This document shows positions 8,374-19,326 of a stretch of 64,000 nt of DNA, one piece after another; position 1 is the stretch's first letter, and each line of letters begins with the position of its first letter. This DNA is from Methanomassiliicoccaceae archaeon (GTDB taxonomy: Archaea; Thermoplasmatota; Thermoplasmata; Methanomassiliicoccales; Methanomethylophilaceae). The notes below the pieces were generated by a model. The model saw only the letters and a list, made by a program, of their open reading frames with translations, made no database searches and had not been told where the DNA came from. Where the stretch lies: the NCBI GenBank assembly GCA_016281925.1, contig JAEEJP010000010.1, positions 1 through 64,000 on the forward strand, written 5' to 3'. Position numbers and translations under genes: made by a program.

Positions 8374-9309
8374 TTAATCCTGACGGCCGTAATCCTCCAG
8401 GCGGTACGACGTGCGCCCTCTCAGCTCCACTACGGTATCCCTAGGCATGAGGGCGCCCCACAGCATCTCGGAATCGGAGCAGCACAGCCTCGTACCTTCG
8501 TTGCCCCGGCCCTGGCTCCCCGCATAGCAATAGACGCAGCCGTGGGCGCAGGTCCCGTATTCCCCTATGTCGATGCTCTTCACGCATCTGCACCGCTCCC
8601 TGATCCTGGATTGGGCGGTCTCATACGGGATACCGAGGGAAGCGAACGTTTCCCTGTCCAGGCATCCGCGGGGATATATCCCGAATTCTGACAGGTCCCT
8701 GCGGGAGCAGCACGCAGTCAGCGATATCCCGTATTCCTCGGCGGTGCGGACGGCCATTCTTATGAACGCGTCCTCCTCCTGTCTCGATACGGCGCGGAGC
8801 ACGCCGGATCCGGACAGCGGCAGAAGCTTCCCGTACATATCCACGAAACTGAAGATGCAGCGGTCGGTCCACTGGGACGCTTCCCTGCAGAGCATCCCGA
8901 ATTTCCTCTCATGGTATGAGATGTCCTTCCCGGGCCCGAAGATCACCGGGTCGTACCTCCACGCCATCCTGTCCCTTCCTATGCGCTCCGCCAAGCTGAT
9001 GCATGCGTCGCTGATATCGGCTTTGAACGGGACCCCGGGCTCCAGATCTCTGCCATAGGGCGTCAGAGTAACCTGGAAAATGGATGTCAGCCCCATGGAG
9101 CCTATCTCCTTCATATAAGGAATCATAGGCGCAGGATTCTTCGTGACGAACACTATGCAGTCGACGTCGTCTCTCGTGAGCCCGATGCGGTATACTACAT
9201 TCCTCGAGACAGGATTGCGGACGAGAACGCTGCCGGCGCGGAGGCGGTTCATCATCCACAGGGAATGGAACGCAGGGATGTCGGTGCGGCGGCTGGCGCA
9301 TATGATCAT
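8374..9309 (-). CDS. DUF1848 family protein
   Basis: MIICASRRTDIPAFHSLWMMNRLRAGSVLVRNP; C-terminal CRCVKSIDIGEYGTCAHGCVYCYA cysteine motif. Confidence 0.85.
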   Translation of the reverse strand: MIICASRRTDIPAFHSLWMMNRLRAGSVLVRNPVSRNVVYRIGLTRDDVDCIVFVTKNPAPMIPYMKEIGSMGLTSIFQVTLTPYGRDLEPGVPFKADISDACISLAERIGRDRMAWRYDPVIFGPGKDISYHERKFGMLCREASQWTDRCIFSFVDMYGKLLPLSGSGVLRAVSRQEEDAFIRMAVRTAEEYGISLTACCSRRDLSEFGIYPRGCLDRETFASLGIPYETAQSRIRERCRCVKSIDIGEYGTCAHGCVYCYAGSQGRGNEGTRLCCSDSEMLWGALMPRDTVVELRGRTSYRLEDYGRQD

Positions 9310-9395
9310 AGCAGAGAATATGCGGCATCCGATAAATCGCATGCGATTCGGGAGACGGCGGAAATAAAAGCGGCCTATGGTGATTAAAAGGTTTG

Positions 9396-9414
9396 CGCCG
9401 GGAATAACCCGGCG
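9396..9414 (-). terminator. hairpin downstream of the surface-protein gene
   Basis: CGCCGGG-aataa-CCCGGCG followed on the minus strand by caaaccttttaa. Confidence 0.4.
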
Positions 9415-9423
9415 GTTTGAGGC

Positions 9424-11547
9424 TCAGGATTTCATGGTCAGAACCTTGCCATCGCCAGAGAATTCGTTGCCGCTCAGGTTCTCGGCGTTGGCCTTGATCT
9501 TGTTGCCGCTCACGTCCTTGAAGGTATATCCGTAGAATGCCTTGGAGTCGACGCTCGACAGATCGTCACCGAAAATTACTTCGGTCAGATTCGTTCCGGT
9601 GAACGCGCCATATCCTATGGTTTTGATGTTTGTCATCTGGACGAATTGCAGTTCCTTGCAGTTGAAGAAAGCGTGCTTGGCAATGGACGTCGCTTCTGTC
9701 AGATTGATGTCATACAGGGCATTGCATCCGCTGAACGCGCTCTCGCCTATGGAGAGGACATTGTTTTCCACCGTAGTAAGGCTCTTGCAGTTGCAGAATG
9801 CATACGATCCGATGGAATTGACCGCGGAACTGAGCTTGACTTTTGCGAGGTTCGGGCAGTCCGAGAAGGATCTGTATCCGACGTTGACCGCAGATTCGAC
9901 GGAGGTTATGGTGCTGTTGCCGGCGAAGGCCTTGGAGGCGATTCCGGTGACGGTCCATTCGAATCCGAGGTAGGTTATGGAATCGGGTATGACCAGTTCA
10001 GTAACATCATCCTTGGCGAGGCAGACCGCGGTAACGGTCATGGATTCTTCGTTGGCAGTGATCCTGTATTTCACGTCGCCATCGACGATGGTTCCGGTAA
10101 CCGGCGGAATGTAGAGGTCAAGGTGGTAGGGCTCCTTTCCGGTGAACTTGTGGCCGGCCATGGCGTCGTTGAGGGCCATTGCTGCTCCATTTTCATCGTA
10201 GAAAGCGCATCCTTCGAATATGTTATCGCCGATTTCATCGAAGACCGCGTTGAACACGATGTAGTTGAGGCCGGAGCAATTTGCAAAGGCGGAATCGCCT
10301 ATGGAGACATCGCAGCCGGAGAACTTGAGGCACTCGAGAGTACTTCCGCTGAACGCGTCGGCTCCGATGGTCTCGACATTTGCGGGGATCAGCACATAGC
10401 GGAAGTAATTGCTGCTAATATCCTCGCTCTTCAGGGCGGCTCCAGCATTCTGGAACGCTCCGGAGGCGATCTCCTTCACGGTCTCAGGTATGTTCAGCCT
10501 CTGCTTGGAAGCAGGGAACTGGATCAGAACCGCTTTGTCTTTGGTGTAGAGAACCCCACTGTCGGAAGCAAATGCCTCATTATCATCGGAGACATCTATG
10601 CTCTTGAAACACGGGGCGGCGAATGCATGGTAGCCTATCTCTGTCACATTGGCTCCGATGAAAACCTCGTCGACGATCTCGCATTCGATGAAAGCCTCTT
10701 CAGAGACGGAGATAGGGGTGCAGACGATGTCGTAATCATCGTAGTAGAAGCTGTCGGGGATATTTATGGACTGGACCTCAGGAATGAATCCGATCGCATT
10801 AACATCTCCCTGAAGGCTCAGAAGCTCGTAGACGACTCCGTTATACACTATTTCGACGGGACCCATCACGAAAGAGGCCGTAACAGTCAGGGCTTCGGTG
10901 ACCTGATACACACCCTCTTCAAGGTCCCAGCTGTCGAACGCATATGCATACTCTATGGTCATAGCTGCAGGGTCAGCGACGGCGTAATAATCTCCCGCAT
11001 ACAGGGTGTTGCCCTCGGTATAAATGGCAGAATTATAGTCGACATTGACGCTGATCCCGTTTATGGGAGTGCCCTCGGAATCGTACCACTCGACGGTTCC
11101 GTACTCGTTATTGGAAGATGCTGCTGTGACAGCATACTGCTTGGTTATTTCGTCAATCTCTCCGAATATGGTGAGATTGCTGTTGACAGTTATTTTATCA
11201 GGAGATACAGGTACTTCGACGGTTTCTCCTTCGGAATCCACATATTTCCATCCGGAGAACTCATATGTGAATTCTTCTGTGGGGTCAGGAAGCTTAGGAG
11301 GGTGTATTTTAGTGACACCGGCATGAAGAATGCCGTTGGCGTCGACGTAGACGCTGCCTCCCTCGGCCACATTATATTCATTTGATTGTGGCCCGCTGAT
11401 CTGCTCGGTGTTGACCGTGACCGTGTAGGTCGTGGCCGCATCGGATTCCAAAGACGATGCAACAGCAGCGGCCGTGACAATCATGAGGATCGCCACAGCG
11501 AGAGCTGCGATTGTCTTTGTCTCTTTATAGATTGTATTTGCATGCAT
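9424..11547 (-). CDS. BspA-like leucine-rich repeat surface protein
   Basis: signal-anchor N-terminus (TIAALAVAILMIVTAAAVAS), InlB-type repeats, IP.SV..IG..AF..C LRR_5-like units. Confidence 0.85.
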   Translation of the reverse strand: MHANTIYKETKTIAALAVAILMIVTAAAVASSLESDAATTYTVTVNTEQISGPQSNEYNVAEGGSVYVDANGILHAGVTKIHPPKLPDPTEEFTYEFSGWKYVDSEGETVEVPVSPDKITVNSNLTIFGEIDEITKQYAVTAASSNNEYGTVEWYDSEGTPINGISVNVDYNSAIYTEGNTLYAGDYYAVADPAAMTIEYAYAFDSWDLEEGVYQVTEALTVTASFVMGPVEIVYNGVVYELLSLQGDVNAIGFIPEVQSINIPDSFYYDDYDIVCTPISVSEEAFIECEIVDEVFIGANVTEIGYHAFAAPCFKSIDVSDDNEAFASDSGVLYTKDKAVLIQFPASKQRLNIPETVKEIASGAFQNAGAALKSEDISSNYFRYVLIPANVETIGADAFSGSTLECLKFSGCDVSIGDSAFANCSGLNYIVFNAVFDEIGDNIFEGCAFYDENGAAMALNDAMAGHKFTGKEPYHLDLYIPPVTGTIVDGDVKYRITANEESMTVTAVCLAKDDVTELVIPDSITYLGFEWTVTGIASKAFAGNSTITSVESAVNVGYRSFSDCPNLAKVKLSSAVNSIGSYAFCNCKSLTTVENNVLSIGESAFSGCNALYDINLTEATSIAKHAFFNCKELQFVQMTNIKTIGYGAFTGTNLTEVIFGDDLSSVDSKAFYGYTFKDVSGNKIKANAENLSGNEFSGDGKVLTMKS

Positions 11548-12003
11548 ACGAATCCGAATAGTCAATATATCTCATCGAATAAAAATATAGGCCGTGGACA
11601 GCTTCTGCCAAAAGCAACATTATAAGAGGTTTAAACGACGGAAAATATTGCCGCCGCAGAAAACGTTCTCTTCCGTTTGGAGCATATGATTCTGATGGCC
11701 TCCCGATTTCTTTCTTCTGGATAGCAAACGGCTTACGATGCCGGATCTGGCAGTACTCTAGATCTATTGGCCGCCTGATCTATACGATGCCGACACCTGC
11801 GATATGCATCATACAGATACTGAAGAACAGCAAAACAGCAGCACCATACTGTGTTGAAACTGGAATCGGCAGGCACCGAAAAAATTGCCCGGCCCGCAAG
11901 CGCCGAGGACAACGGTAGCCGCTGATGGCTGCCATCGGCTCACGATTTTGCGGACCAGGCCATGAAAGATGTTTGTGCCGGGGGATGCCAGGCGGTTCCG
12001 GGC

Positions 12004-14514
12004 TCAGGCCTCCATGACCAGGACCTTGCCCTGGCCGGAGAAGGTGTTGCCCCTGAGGTTTCCGGCGTCGGCCTTGATCTTGGTGCCGGCCGCATCCTGG
12101 AAGGTGTATCCGTAGAACGCCTTGGAATCGACCTCGGCGAGGGCGTCCCCGAAGGAGACGTCCTGCAGGCTGGTTCCGGTGAACGCGCCGTATCCGATGG
12201 TCTCGGCGGCGCTCAGATCGGCGGAGGCCAGGGCCTTGCAGCTGAAGAAGGCGTGCTTGCCTACTTCGACCACGTTCTCCAAGCTGATTGCGGAAAGGGA
12301 GACGCATCCGCTGAACGCGCTCGTGCCCAGGACGGAGGCGCCGCCGAGGTCCACGGTTTCGAGGGCCTTGCAGCTGGAGAAGGCGTACGATACGATGGCC
12401 GGAGCCCCTTCGAGGGTCACGGACTCCAGAGTCTGGCAGCCGTAGAATGCCTTGAAGGCAATCTCGGAGACGGCCCATTCGAATCCGAGGTAGCTGATGG
12501 ACTCGGGGATTACGAGATCGGACACGGCATCGGCGGCGAATCCGGCCGCGGCGACGGTCTTGGATCCCTCGTTGGCAGTGATCCTGTACTTCACGTCTCC
12601 GTCTATGATGATGCCACCGACACCCGGGATGTAGAGATCAAGATGGCAGGGCACCGTTGAGGTGAACTTGTGGCCGGCCATGGCGGCATCAAGATCCATC
12701 GGATCATCGTTCTCATCATAGAAAGTGCATCCTTCGAATATGTCCGTGCCGATTTCATCGAAGACAGCGTTGAACACGATGTAGTTGAGAGCATAGCATC
12801 CCGCGAAGACGTAATCGCCTATGGAAACTTCGCCGCCAGAGAACTTGAGGCATTCGAGCGTGCTTCCGCGGAAGGCATCATCTCCGATCGAAACGACGGT
12901 GCTCGGAATCTTCGCATAGCGGAAGTATGTGATGTCGCCGCCCGCATAATCCTGCTTCAGAGCGGCTCCGACGTTCTTGTAAGCTCCGGGAGCTATCTCG
13001 GTCACATCAGGTATCACCATCTTCTGCTTGGCGGCGGGGAACCTCAGCAGGACGCTCTGGCCCTTGTCGAAGAGGACCCCCTCTTCGGAGGAGTACGCTC
13101 CGTTGTCCGGGGAGACCTCGATGGATCCCAGATATGGGCTGTCGAAGGCTCCGAGGCCGATGTCGGCGACGGTGCTTCCGATCTCTGCGGATGTGACGGT
13201 GGCGCAATCGGCGAAGGCCCCCTCCGCTATGGACACGGGGACGAACTCAATGCCATCTCCGTACACGACATCCGGAATCGCAATGGATTCAGGCTCCCCG
13301 TCGTATCCGAAGGCGGAGACGGTGCCGCGGTCCTCCAGCACGAGATACAGTACGTTCTCGTAGACGAAGAAGCGCAGGGTCTTGGAAAACGCCGCATAAT
13401 ATGCGATGTCTCTGGTGACATTTTCAAGCTGAGATACAGGCACTCCGGCCTCTTGGTCAGCTTCGGCCGCCCATCCTGCGAAGGAATAATTGTACTGAGC
13501 GTCGCTCGGTTTCGTAGGTTCTTCAGAGTCATAAGATGGCGCGCTTCCATAGGGCACGTTCTCGTCGGTTTCCAATGCGGCAGTGCCGTCCTGAGACATC
13601 CAAGTAACAGTGCAATACTCCGGGATCTCTTCGAACAGCGCTTCGATCGTTGTTGTTTCGGTTATTGTCTGACCGTCTGATACATTGTTCCACTTATAAA
13701 ACTCGAATCCGCCATTGGCTTTTGCTTCGATGGTCTTAGCCGAGATGGTACTTCCATTTTTTACATTGGTCAGAGTGATTATATTATCGGTTATGGTCGC
13801 TGTTGTGTTCGCTTCAATGACGACCGGGGGTATGTGTTCTCCGCCGTCCTCAGGATTGACTGAAAAATGAATGATGAAGTTTATGTCGCTATCAACAACG
13901 GTATATCCGTTCTCATCGAATATGACCTCATGACCTGACATTTCACGGACGTCATTAGGATTCATCCCCTTCCAGTGAGTCTGCAGAGTGCCGTTGTCGG
14001 ATACATACATCTCCTCGATCGGACACTCATTGAAGGCACCAGCTTTTATGTTCTGGATGTCATTGGACATCGTAACCGTTCTGAGACTGACACATCCGTC
14101 AAACGCGTGTTCTCCGATGACATCGAGGTTTTCGGCATCAGAAAAGTCTACTTCTTCAAGATTTACGCAATCGGCGAAAGCATAGCTGCCTACGCAATTC
14201 TTCCAGCCCACATTTCTTTCATGGAACGTACCGGCAAAGACGGCTTTCTTTATCTGATCGCGTATGTCATACCACGGGGGGCTATCGGTCTGGCTGTAGT
14301 TTTCCATGGCAGCAACATTGCTTCCGCCCAGTATCGTCATGATGCCGCCGCCATCCAGACTGTACGTGACGTCGATGCCGCAAGACCCGGATGCAACCAC
14401 GTCGGCATCGGAATCTTCCGGTATCATCGATACCGCAATCGCCGAAACCGCCAGAAGCAGCACCACAAGCGCTATGCTTTTGGCGATTTCTTTCTCCTTT
14501 ACTATTAAATCCAT
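12004..14514 (-). CDS. BspA-like leucine-rich repeat surface protein (tandem paralog)
   Basis: 836 aa; repeats such as ALETVDLGGASVLGTSAFSGCVSL; C-terminal ~350 aa closely resembles the 9424..11547 product. Confidence 0.85.
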   Translation of the reverse strand: MDLIVKEKEIAKSIALVVLLLAVSAIAVSMIPEDSDADVVASGSCGIDVTYSLDGGGIMTILGGSNVAAMENYSQTDSPPWYDIRDQIKKAVFAGTFHERNVGWKNCVGSYAFADCVNLEEVDFSDAENLDVIGEHAFDGCVSLRTVTMSNDIQNIKAGAFNECPIEEMYVSDNGTLQTHWKGMNPNDVREMSGHEVIFDENGYTVVDSDINFIIHFSVNPEDGGEHIPPVVIEANTTATITDNIITLTNVKNGSTISAKTIEAKANGGFEFYKWNNVSDGQTITETTTIEALFEEIPEYCTVTWMSQDGTAALETDENVPYGSAPSYDSEEPTKPSDAQYNYSFAGWAAEADQEAGVPVSQLENVTRDIAYYAAFSKTLRFFVYENVLYLVLEDRGTVSAFGYDGEPESIAIPDVVYGDGIEFVPVSIAEGAFADCATVTSAEIGSTVADIGLGAFDSPYLGSIEVSPDNGAYSSEEGVLFDKGQSVLLRFPAAKQKMVIPDVTEIAPGAYKNVGAALKQDYAGGDITYFRYAKIPSTVVSIGDDAFRGSTLECLKFSGGEVSIGDYVFAGCYALNYIVFNAVFDEIGTDIFEGCTFYDENDDPMDLDAAMAGHKFTSTVPCHLDLYIPGVGGIIIDGDVKYRITANEGSKTVAAAGFAADAVSDLVIPESISYLGFEWAVSEIAFKAFYGCQTLESVTLEGAPAIVSYAFSSCKALETVDLGGASVLGTSAFSGCVSLSAISLENVVEVGKHAFFSCKALASADLSAAETIGYGAFTGTSLQDVSFGDALAEVDSKAFYGYTFQDAAGTKIKADAGNLRGNTFSGQGKVLVMEA

Positions 14515-14776
14515 AAAACAAACCTCTTTTCTCTATCATCCTACATTATTAATAACTATTCCTTGACAACCGCATCCATCATAGAAATCATAGCGCCATG
14601 CCATGCTCGATGATGCCGATCGCCGGATCAAAAATTCAATCTGATACGCACGCGCAGGCTTCTTTTTCTGCAGCACCTTTGATTGTTCGGGCGATCCGGA
14701 TAACCCCTGATGCTTTTCGGCATCCGAACATGTGCGGAATCTGCCGCGCCGGCAGGCCGCAGGCTGATTGCGGACC

Positions 14777-16996
14777 TCACCCTTGGAGCTCTTTCGTCGC
14801 GATCATGAGCTCCCTTTTCCAAGCCGGATCGCTCTTGGCCGCGGTATCTAGAAGATCGCGGGCCACGGAAAGGTCTTTGTCCGCCCCTTTGCCGTAAAGA
14901 TACGCCCTTCCGACGTATCCCATGGCCGCCGGATCCCCCATCTCGACCAGAGGCGCCGCCAGCCGGCACATCTCGGCGCAGGATTCCTGGGTCCCTCTGG
15001 CCCAGAGAAGCTTTATAAGCAGCAGCCTTGAGCCTCTGACCTTGCCCTTCAGCGCCTTCCTCAGATATATCTCGGCCCGATCATGGTTTTTTTCAATGCC
15101 TTTGCCGTTGTAAAGCGCCCTTCCCAGCCAATAGTAGGCAGCGGGATTCTCTTCCGAAGCTTCCTTCTCCGCGATCCGCACAGCCTCTCCGCAGGATTCC
15201 TCGGTGCCTTTCTCCCAGAGCAGGAACATCAGCATGCCGAAGGACTCTCTGTCCCCGGATTCCATAGCCATTCTGGCCATCCTTTCCGCCGATTCCGGAT
15301 CTTTGCTGACATAGGTGCCTTTCATAAGGGCGCCGGCCATGTAGCGCATGCACAGCGCATCCCCTTCCTCGGCGCCTTCCTCTATCAGCTTCATAGCCTT
15401 GGCCATGATGTCCGGGCGGCCGCCTTTCGGAAACAGATCGACGAGATAGCGGGCGGCATCCCTGGAACCCGCCGACATGGCCTCCTCCATGCAGTACAGG
15501 CCGGTCTCGGGATCGGCGATCCAGATGCCCTTGAACTAGCAGAGACCGTAGCGGGCCTGGCAGCCCGGCGCGCCGTTTATCGCAAGCACGCGGACGGAAT
15601 CGGCCATCGCCCTGTGGAACCTCCTGTCCCCCATGCTGTACAGGAAATCGAAATACTCCTCCCTGATCGGCGGGACCCTGTTGTTCTTGGCCACGTCCCT
15701 CATGCATATGTAGGCCTTATCGAGATCCTTCGGAACGCCTTTCCCGAACCTGTACATCCTACCCAGACGGAGCTTGGCCATCCAGTTCCCTTCCTCGGCG
15801 GGCCTTTCGACCAGAGCCAGCATCTTTCCGCAATCCTCAGGGCCTCCGTGCTCCCACAGCATATCGAAGAGGTCGTACGCGGCGGCGGAATAGCCTTCGT
15901 CCATGGCCATCCTCATCCACCTTTCGGCTTCGGCGGCATCTTTCTCACCGAAGATCCCCTCCGCATACAGCTTCCCCATCTCCGACATGGCCTGTGGGAT
16001 GCCCTGGCCGATCATCCTCTCCAGGAGCCCTATCCCTTCCTCCTCCCGGCCCTCGGACATCATCTCCGAATAGCGCTCCAAGGAGTTGTTCACGCTCAGG
16101 ATCTCGCCCGACCTTATGGATGCGAAGGAAGCGCTGTAATCCATGTACAGATCGTCCAGCCGGCGTCTGACGTCAGCGCCCGAGACTATGGCCTCTATGC
16201 AGGACAGCAGATAGCGGTAGTGCTCCTCCAGATAATGCACCGGAAGGAGTCCCCATTTGTGGAACACGTCCGCCATCTGGAACATGGGAGATTCTATGCG
16301 GTAGCATCCGGTCGCCCTCCAGAAATCCCTGTTGAACCTGGCCAGGAACGCGTTCCTGTCCGCCGTCTCCCTCCTGAGGAACTCCTTGGAGCTTCCTTCG
16401 CGGTCCAGGAAAAACTCGGCGTCGTAAGCGCAGTTGAGTATCACCCTGTCCCCATACCTCTCCTTGACGAAAGACACGAGGCCGTCCATCATCTGCCCGT
16501 ATCTGTCCTCCAGATCCTCCGCCTCTATTCTGCGCATGGTATGGGGGACGTTCTTCTCCAGCAGGATCTCGTCGATGCCGAACCTGTATGCGGATTTGGC
16601 CGAGATGTAATCGCAGGTTCTGTCCTCGTATGCTATCTCGCACAGACCGTAGGAATCGGTGCGGCCGTCGATGAGAAGCCATTCCGAGCCCGATTCCCTC
16701 AGATTGCCGAGTATAGTCTTGTTGTAATCGGCCAGCGCCGCTCTCTGGGCTATCCCGGTGGACAGGACCACGCTTTCCGCTTTCAGGAGTCCCATATCCT
16801 CCTGGGTTATTTCCGGGCCGCTGCGCCCGCAGAACTGGGACATGAACGAGCAGGCCTTGTAATAGCGCCCCACCTTCAGGCGGCCGCTTTCCCCGCAGTA
16901 ATCGCTGTAGAAACTGAATATGTCGCGGCTGACGCACACGCCCCATATATCCAATGCCACCGTTCCCTCGCTGCCGGAGGCGCCGTCGCTAGCCAT
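14777..16996 (-). CDS. DUF6270-like N-terminus plus Sel1 repeats, one reading frame with in-frame UAG at 15536..15538
   Basis: ORFs 15536..16996 and 14777..15490 are in the same frame; Sel1 motif runs across the amber codon: CQARYGLC-[UAG]-FKGIWIADPETGLYCMEEAMSAGSRDAARYL. Confidence 0.75.
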
Positions 16997-17186
16997 GCCC
17001 GGACTACTGGCGACGGGATATTAAACCGTAACCCCGGCATCGGACCTTGGACGGAATGCGGTCCGGAACCGCCTGCCCCAGGCTCTCCGGAGGGATCCCT
17101 CCGCGGCTTCTGGCTGCCATCCGGCCCCGGATCGGCCGGGCGGCGAACGGAACAAATATACGCGCGCAGACTAATCACGCTGGCAT

Positions 17187-17660
17187 ATGGATTACGGTTG
17201 CATCTTCTCTAAAATGACGCTGATCGGAACGGTGAGCATCAGCGAGGACGGGGACGGGAATCTGACGGGAGTGTATCTCCCCAACGCCAATCTTCCCAGC
17301 ATGGATGCAAAAGAATCCGAGGTCATATCAGAGGCGTTCAGACAGCTGGACGAATACCTGAGCGGCAGAAGGCGCGAGTTCGACCTCCCTCTCGACTACG
17401 GGTTCACCGGATTCCGGAGGTCGGTGCTGGAGGCGCTGGAAAAGATACCGTACGGCGAGACCCGCACCTACAAGGACATAGCCGAAGCCGTGGGGAACCC
17501 GGGGGCTTACCGCCAGGTCGGGGCCTCTTGCGCCGCGAACCCCCTGCCGATAATAATACCGTGCCACAGGGTCGTTCCGTCCTCGGGCGGGATAGGGAAT
17601 TACTCAGGCGGAGAAGCCCTCAAGAGAAAGCTCCTCAGCCTGGAGAAAAGCATGCTCTGA
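17187..17660 (+). CDS. ogt: methylated-DNA--[protein]-cysteine S-methyltransferase
   Basis: IPCHRVV active-site motif, YGETRTYKDIAEAVGNPGAYRQVGASCAANPLPIIIPCHRVVPSSG. Confidence 0.95.
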   Translation: MDYGCIFSKMTLIGTVSISEDGDGNLTGVYLPNANLPSMDAKESEVISEAFRQLDEYLSGRRREFDLPLDYGFTGFRRSVLEALEKIPYGETRTYKDIAEAVGNPGAYRQVGASCAANPLPIIIPCHRVVPSSGGIGNYSGGEALKRKLLSLEKSML

Positions 17661-17675
17661 CGATCGGGACAGAAA

Positions 17676-18242
17676 TCAGCGCCCGGCGCAGATCTCCCTG
17701 ACCAGCCTCTCGATTTCGTCGGCATTTTCCGAGCCTACGCGGGCGCCTCTGCGCTCGAGGAAAGTCCATCCGCGCTTCTCGCATTCCTCCCTGAAGTCCG
17801 GGGAGGTCACGGCTATCAGTTTGCCGTCCTCGATGGCGTCCGCCTCCAGGAACATCGCGAACATGTCCTTGGGGATGCAGAAAATGACCTTGTCGAACGG
17901 GCGGCAGAGATATGACACCTGATCAACGAAATGCTTGGCCGCGTCGACGAACTCGTATTCCCTCCGGTTCGCCATCACGCGCGGATAACTGTCTATCACG
18001 TAGTTGCCGGGGACGAAGCCGTATCTGGTCGTTATCACGCCGTAGGAGACGTCGCAGAGCTTCTTCCCTTCGCCGTCGACCGCCTGGTCAAGACGCGCTA
18101 CGAGGCTCTTCACTTCGGTGGCGCGCCCGCCGAACATATTGAACGCGCTGTCGATGCCTTTGCTTCTGAATACGGTCGAATCGTTCGTCACGACTAGTAT
18201 GCGGACGGACATCTTGGTCTCTGTGATCAATGAGGTAGCCAT
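17676..18242 (-). CDS. hypothetical protein downstream of hypD
   Basis: 188-aa ORF one base from hypD stop, same strand. Confidence 0.55.
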   Translation of the reverse strand: MATSLITETKMSVRILVVTNDSTVFRSKGIDSAFNMFGGRATEVKSLVARLDQAVDGEGKKLCDVSYGVITTRYGFVPGNYVIDSYPRVMANRREYEFVDAAKHFVDQVSYLCRPFDKVIFCIPKDMFAMFLEADAIEDGKLIAVTSPDFREECEKRGWTFLERRGARVGSENADEIERLVREICAGR

Positions 18243-18243
18243 G

Positions 18244-19326
18244 TCAAATCCTCTTGGAGCCTAGCCTGTATGATATGCTGCAGTTCCCTTCCATGGAGAC
18301 CATGCAGGGGCCCATTGGGTTGGAGGGCTTGCAGACCTTCCCGAACATGGGGCACTGCTCGGATTTTATCAGCCCTCTCAGCACGTCGCCGCACCTGCAG
18401 CCGTTGGCCTCCTCCTTGACCTCGGGAGTCTTGGCCAGGATATCCTCGTGGACCTTGGTGGCGTCGTGGTCGGCGAACTTGGGCCTAAGGGCGAGGGCGC
18501 TCTTGGGGATGTTCGGGAATCCCCTCCAGCGGCGGTCCACCGGGGTGAAGGTGTCTTCCATGAGCTTCAGCGCCCTGGGGTTGCCTTCCGGCCTCACGAG
18601 CCTTGTGTACTCGTTCTCGACCTCGGCGCGGCCGTCGCGCAGCTGCTTGCACAGCATATAGCATGCCATCAGGATATCCAGAGGCTCGAACCCTGCGATG
18701 ACCTGGGGCAGACCGTACACCTCGGATACCGGGCGGAACATCTCTTCCCCTGTTATCACCGCCACATGCCCGGGCTCGATGAAGCCGTCGATGGTGGACT
18801 CTCCGAGCGAGAGAAGAGTCTCCAATACAGGCGGGCAGATCCTGTGGCAGCTGTATACGGTGAAATTGTCCGGGCAGTCGTCCTTGCCGAGCGGGACGCA
18901 GGTGGACGGGGCGGTGGTCTCGAAACCCACGCCGACGAACGTCAGAGGCTTCTCCTGCTCCCTGGCCATCCTGACCGCGTCATCGATGGAATAGACGATC
19001 CTCACGTCGGCTCCGTCGGCCTTCGCGTCGAAAAGCGATCCTATGGTAGTGGGGACCCTCATCATGTCCCCGAAGGCGGTCACGGTGACCCCGTTGCGGG
19101 CCAGAGTGATCGCGTCGGCGATCTCGCTGCTGGTGGTGACGCATACCGGGCATCCCGGCCCCTGGGCTATCTCTATCCCGGCGTCCCTGAGCATCTCCTC
19201 GAGGCCGAAACGGACTATCGTGTCCTGATGGGTCCCGCATATGTGCATGAATTTGGCGTGGATACCCATATCTTTGATGCCGCTGAGAATCTTCTTCGCG
19301 GTCGCTTCGTCCCTGTATTTGAACAT
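18244..19326 (-). CDS. hypD: hydrogenase maturation factor HypD
   Basis: MHICGTHQDTIVRFGL, GPGCPVCVTTSSEI, YSCHRICPP, C-terminal CRCGDVLRGLIKSEQCPMFGKVC. Confidence 0.95.
   Translation of the reverse strand: MFKYRDEATAKKILSGIKDMGIHAKFMHICGTHQDTIVRFGLEEMLRDAGIEIAQGPGCPVCVTTSSEIADAITLARNGVTVTAFGDMMRVPTTIGSLFDAKADGADVRIVYSIDDAVRMAREQEKPLTFVGVGFETTAPSTCVPLGKDDCPDNFTVYSCHRICPPVLETLLSLGESTIDGFIEPGHVAVITGEEMFRPVSEVYGLPQVIAGFEPLDILMACYMLCKQLRDGRAEVENEYTRLVRPEGNPRALKLMEDTFTPVDRRWRGFPNIPKSALALRPKFADHDATKVHEDILAKTPEVKEEANGCRCGDVLRGLIKSEQCPMFGKVCKPSNPMGPCMVSMEGNCSISYRLGSKRI

Noticed and set aside
9646-11385. 579-aa ORF on + strand
   Set aside because: Fully antisense to a clear LRR protein; low-complexity GxG/V composition typical of the shadow frame of repeat coding sequence
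9424-14514. CRISPR-like or satellite DNA repeats
   Set aside because: Periodicity is explained by leucine-rich repeat coding; no uniform direct repeats with unique spacers seen
15083-17212. 709-aa ORF on + strand
   Set aside because: Antisense to the Sel1 repeat gene; no recognisable domain, His/Pro/Gly-rich shadow composition
19215-19217. TAG at the end of the hypA ORF as a pyrrolysine site
   Set aside because: It lies inside hypD well past the HypA zinc domain; the continuing frame shows no conserved sequence
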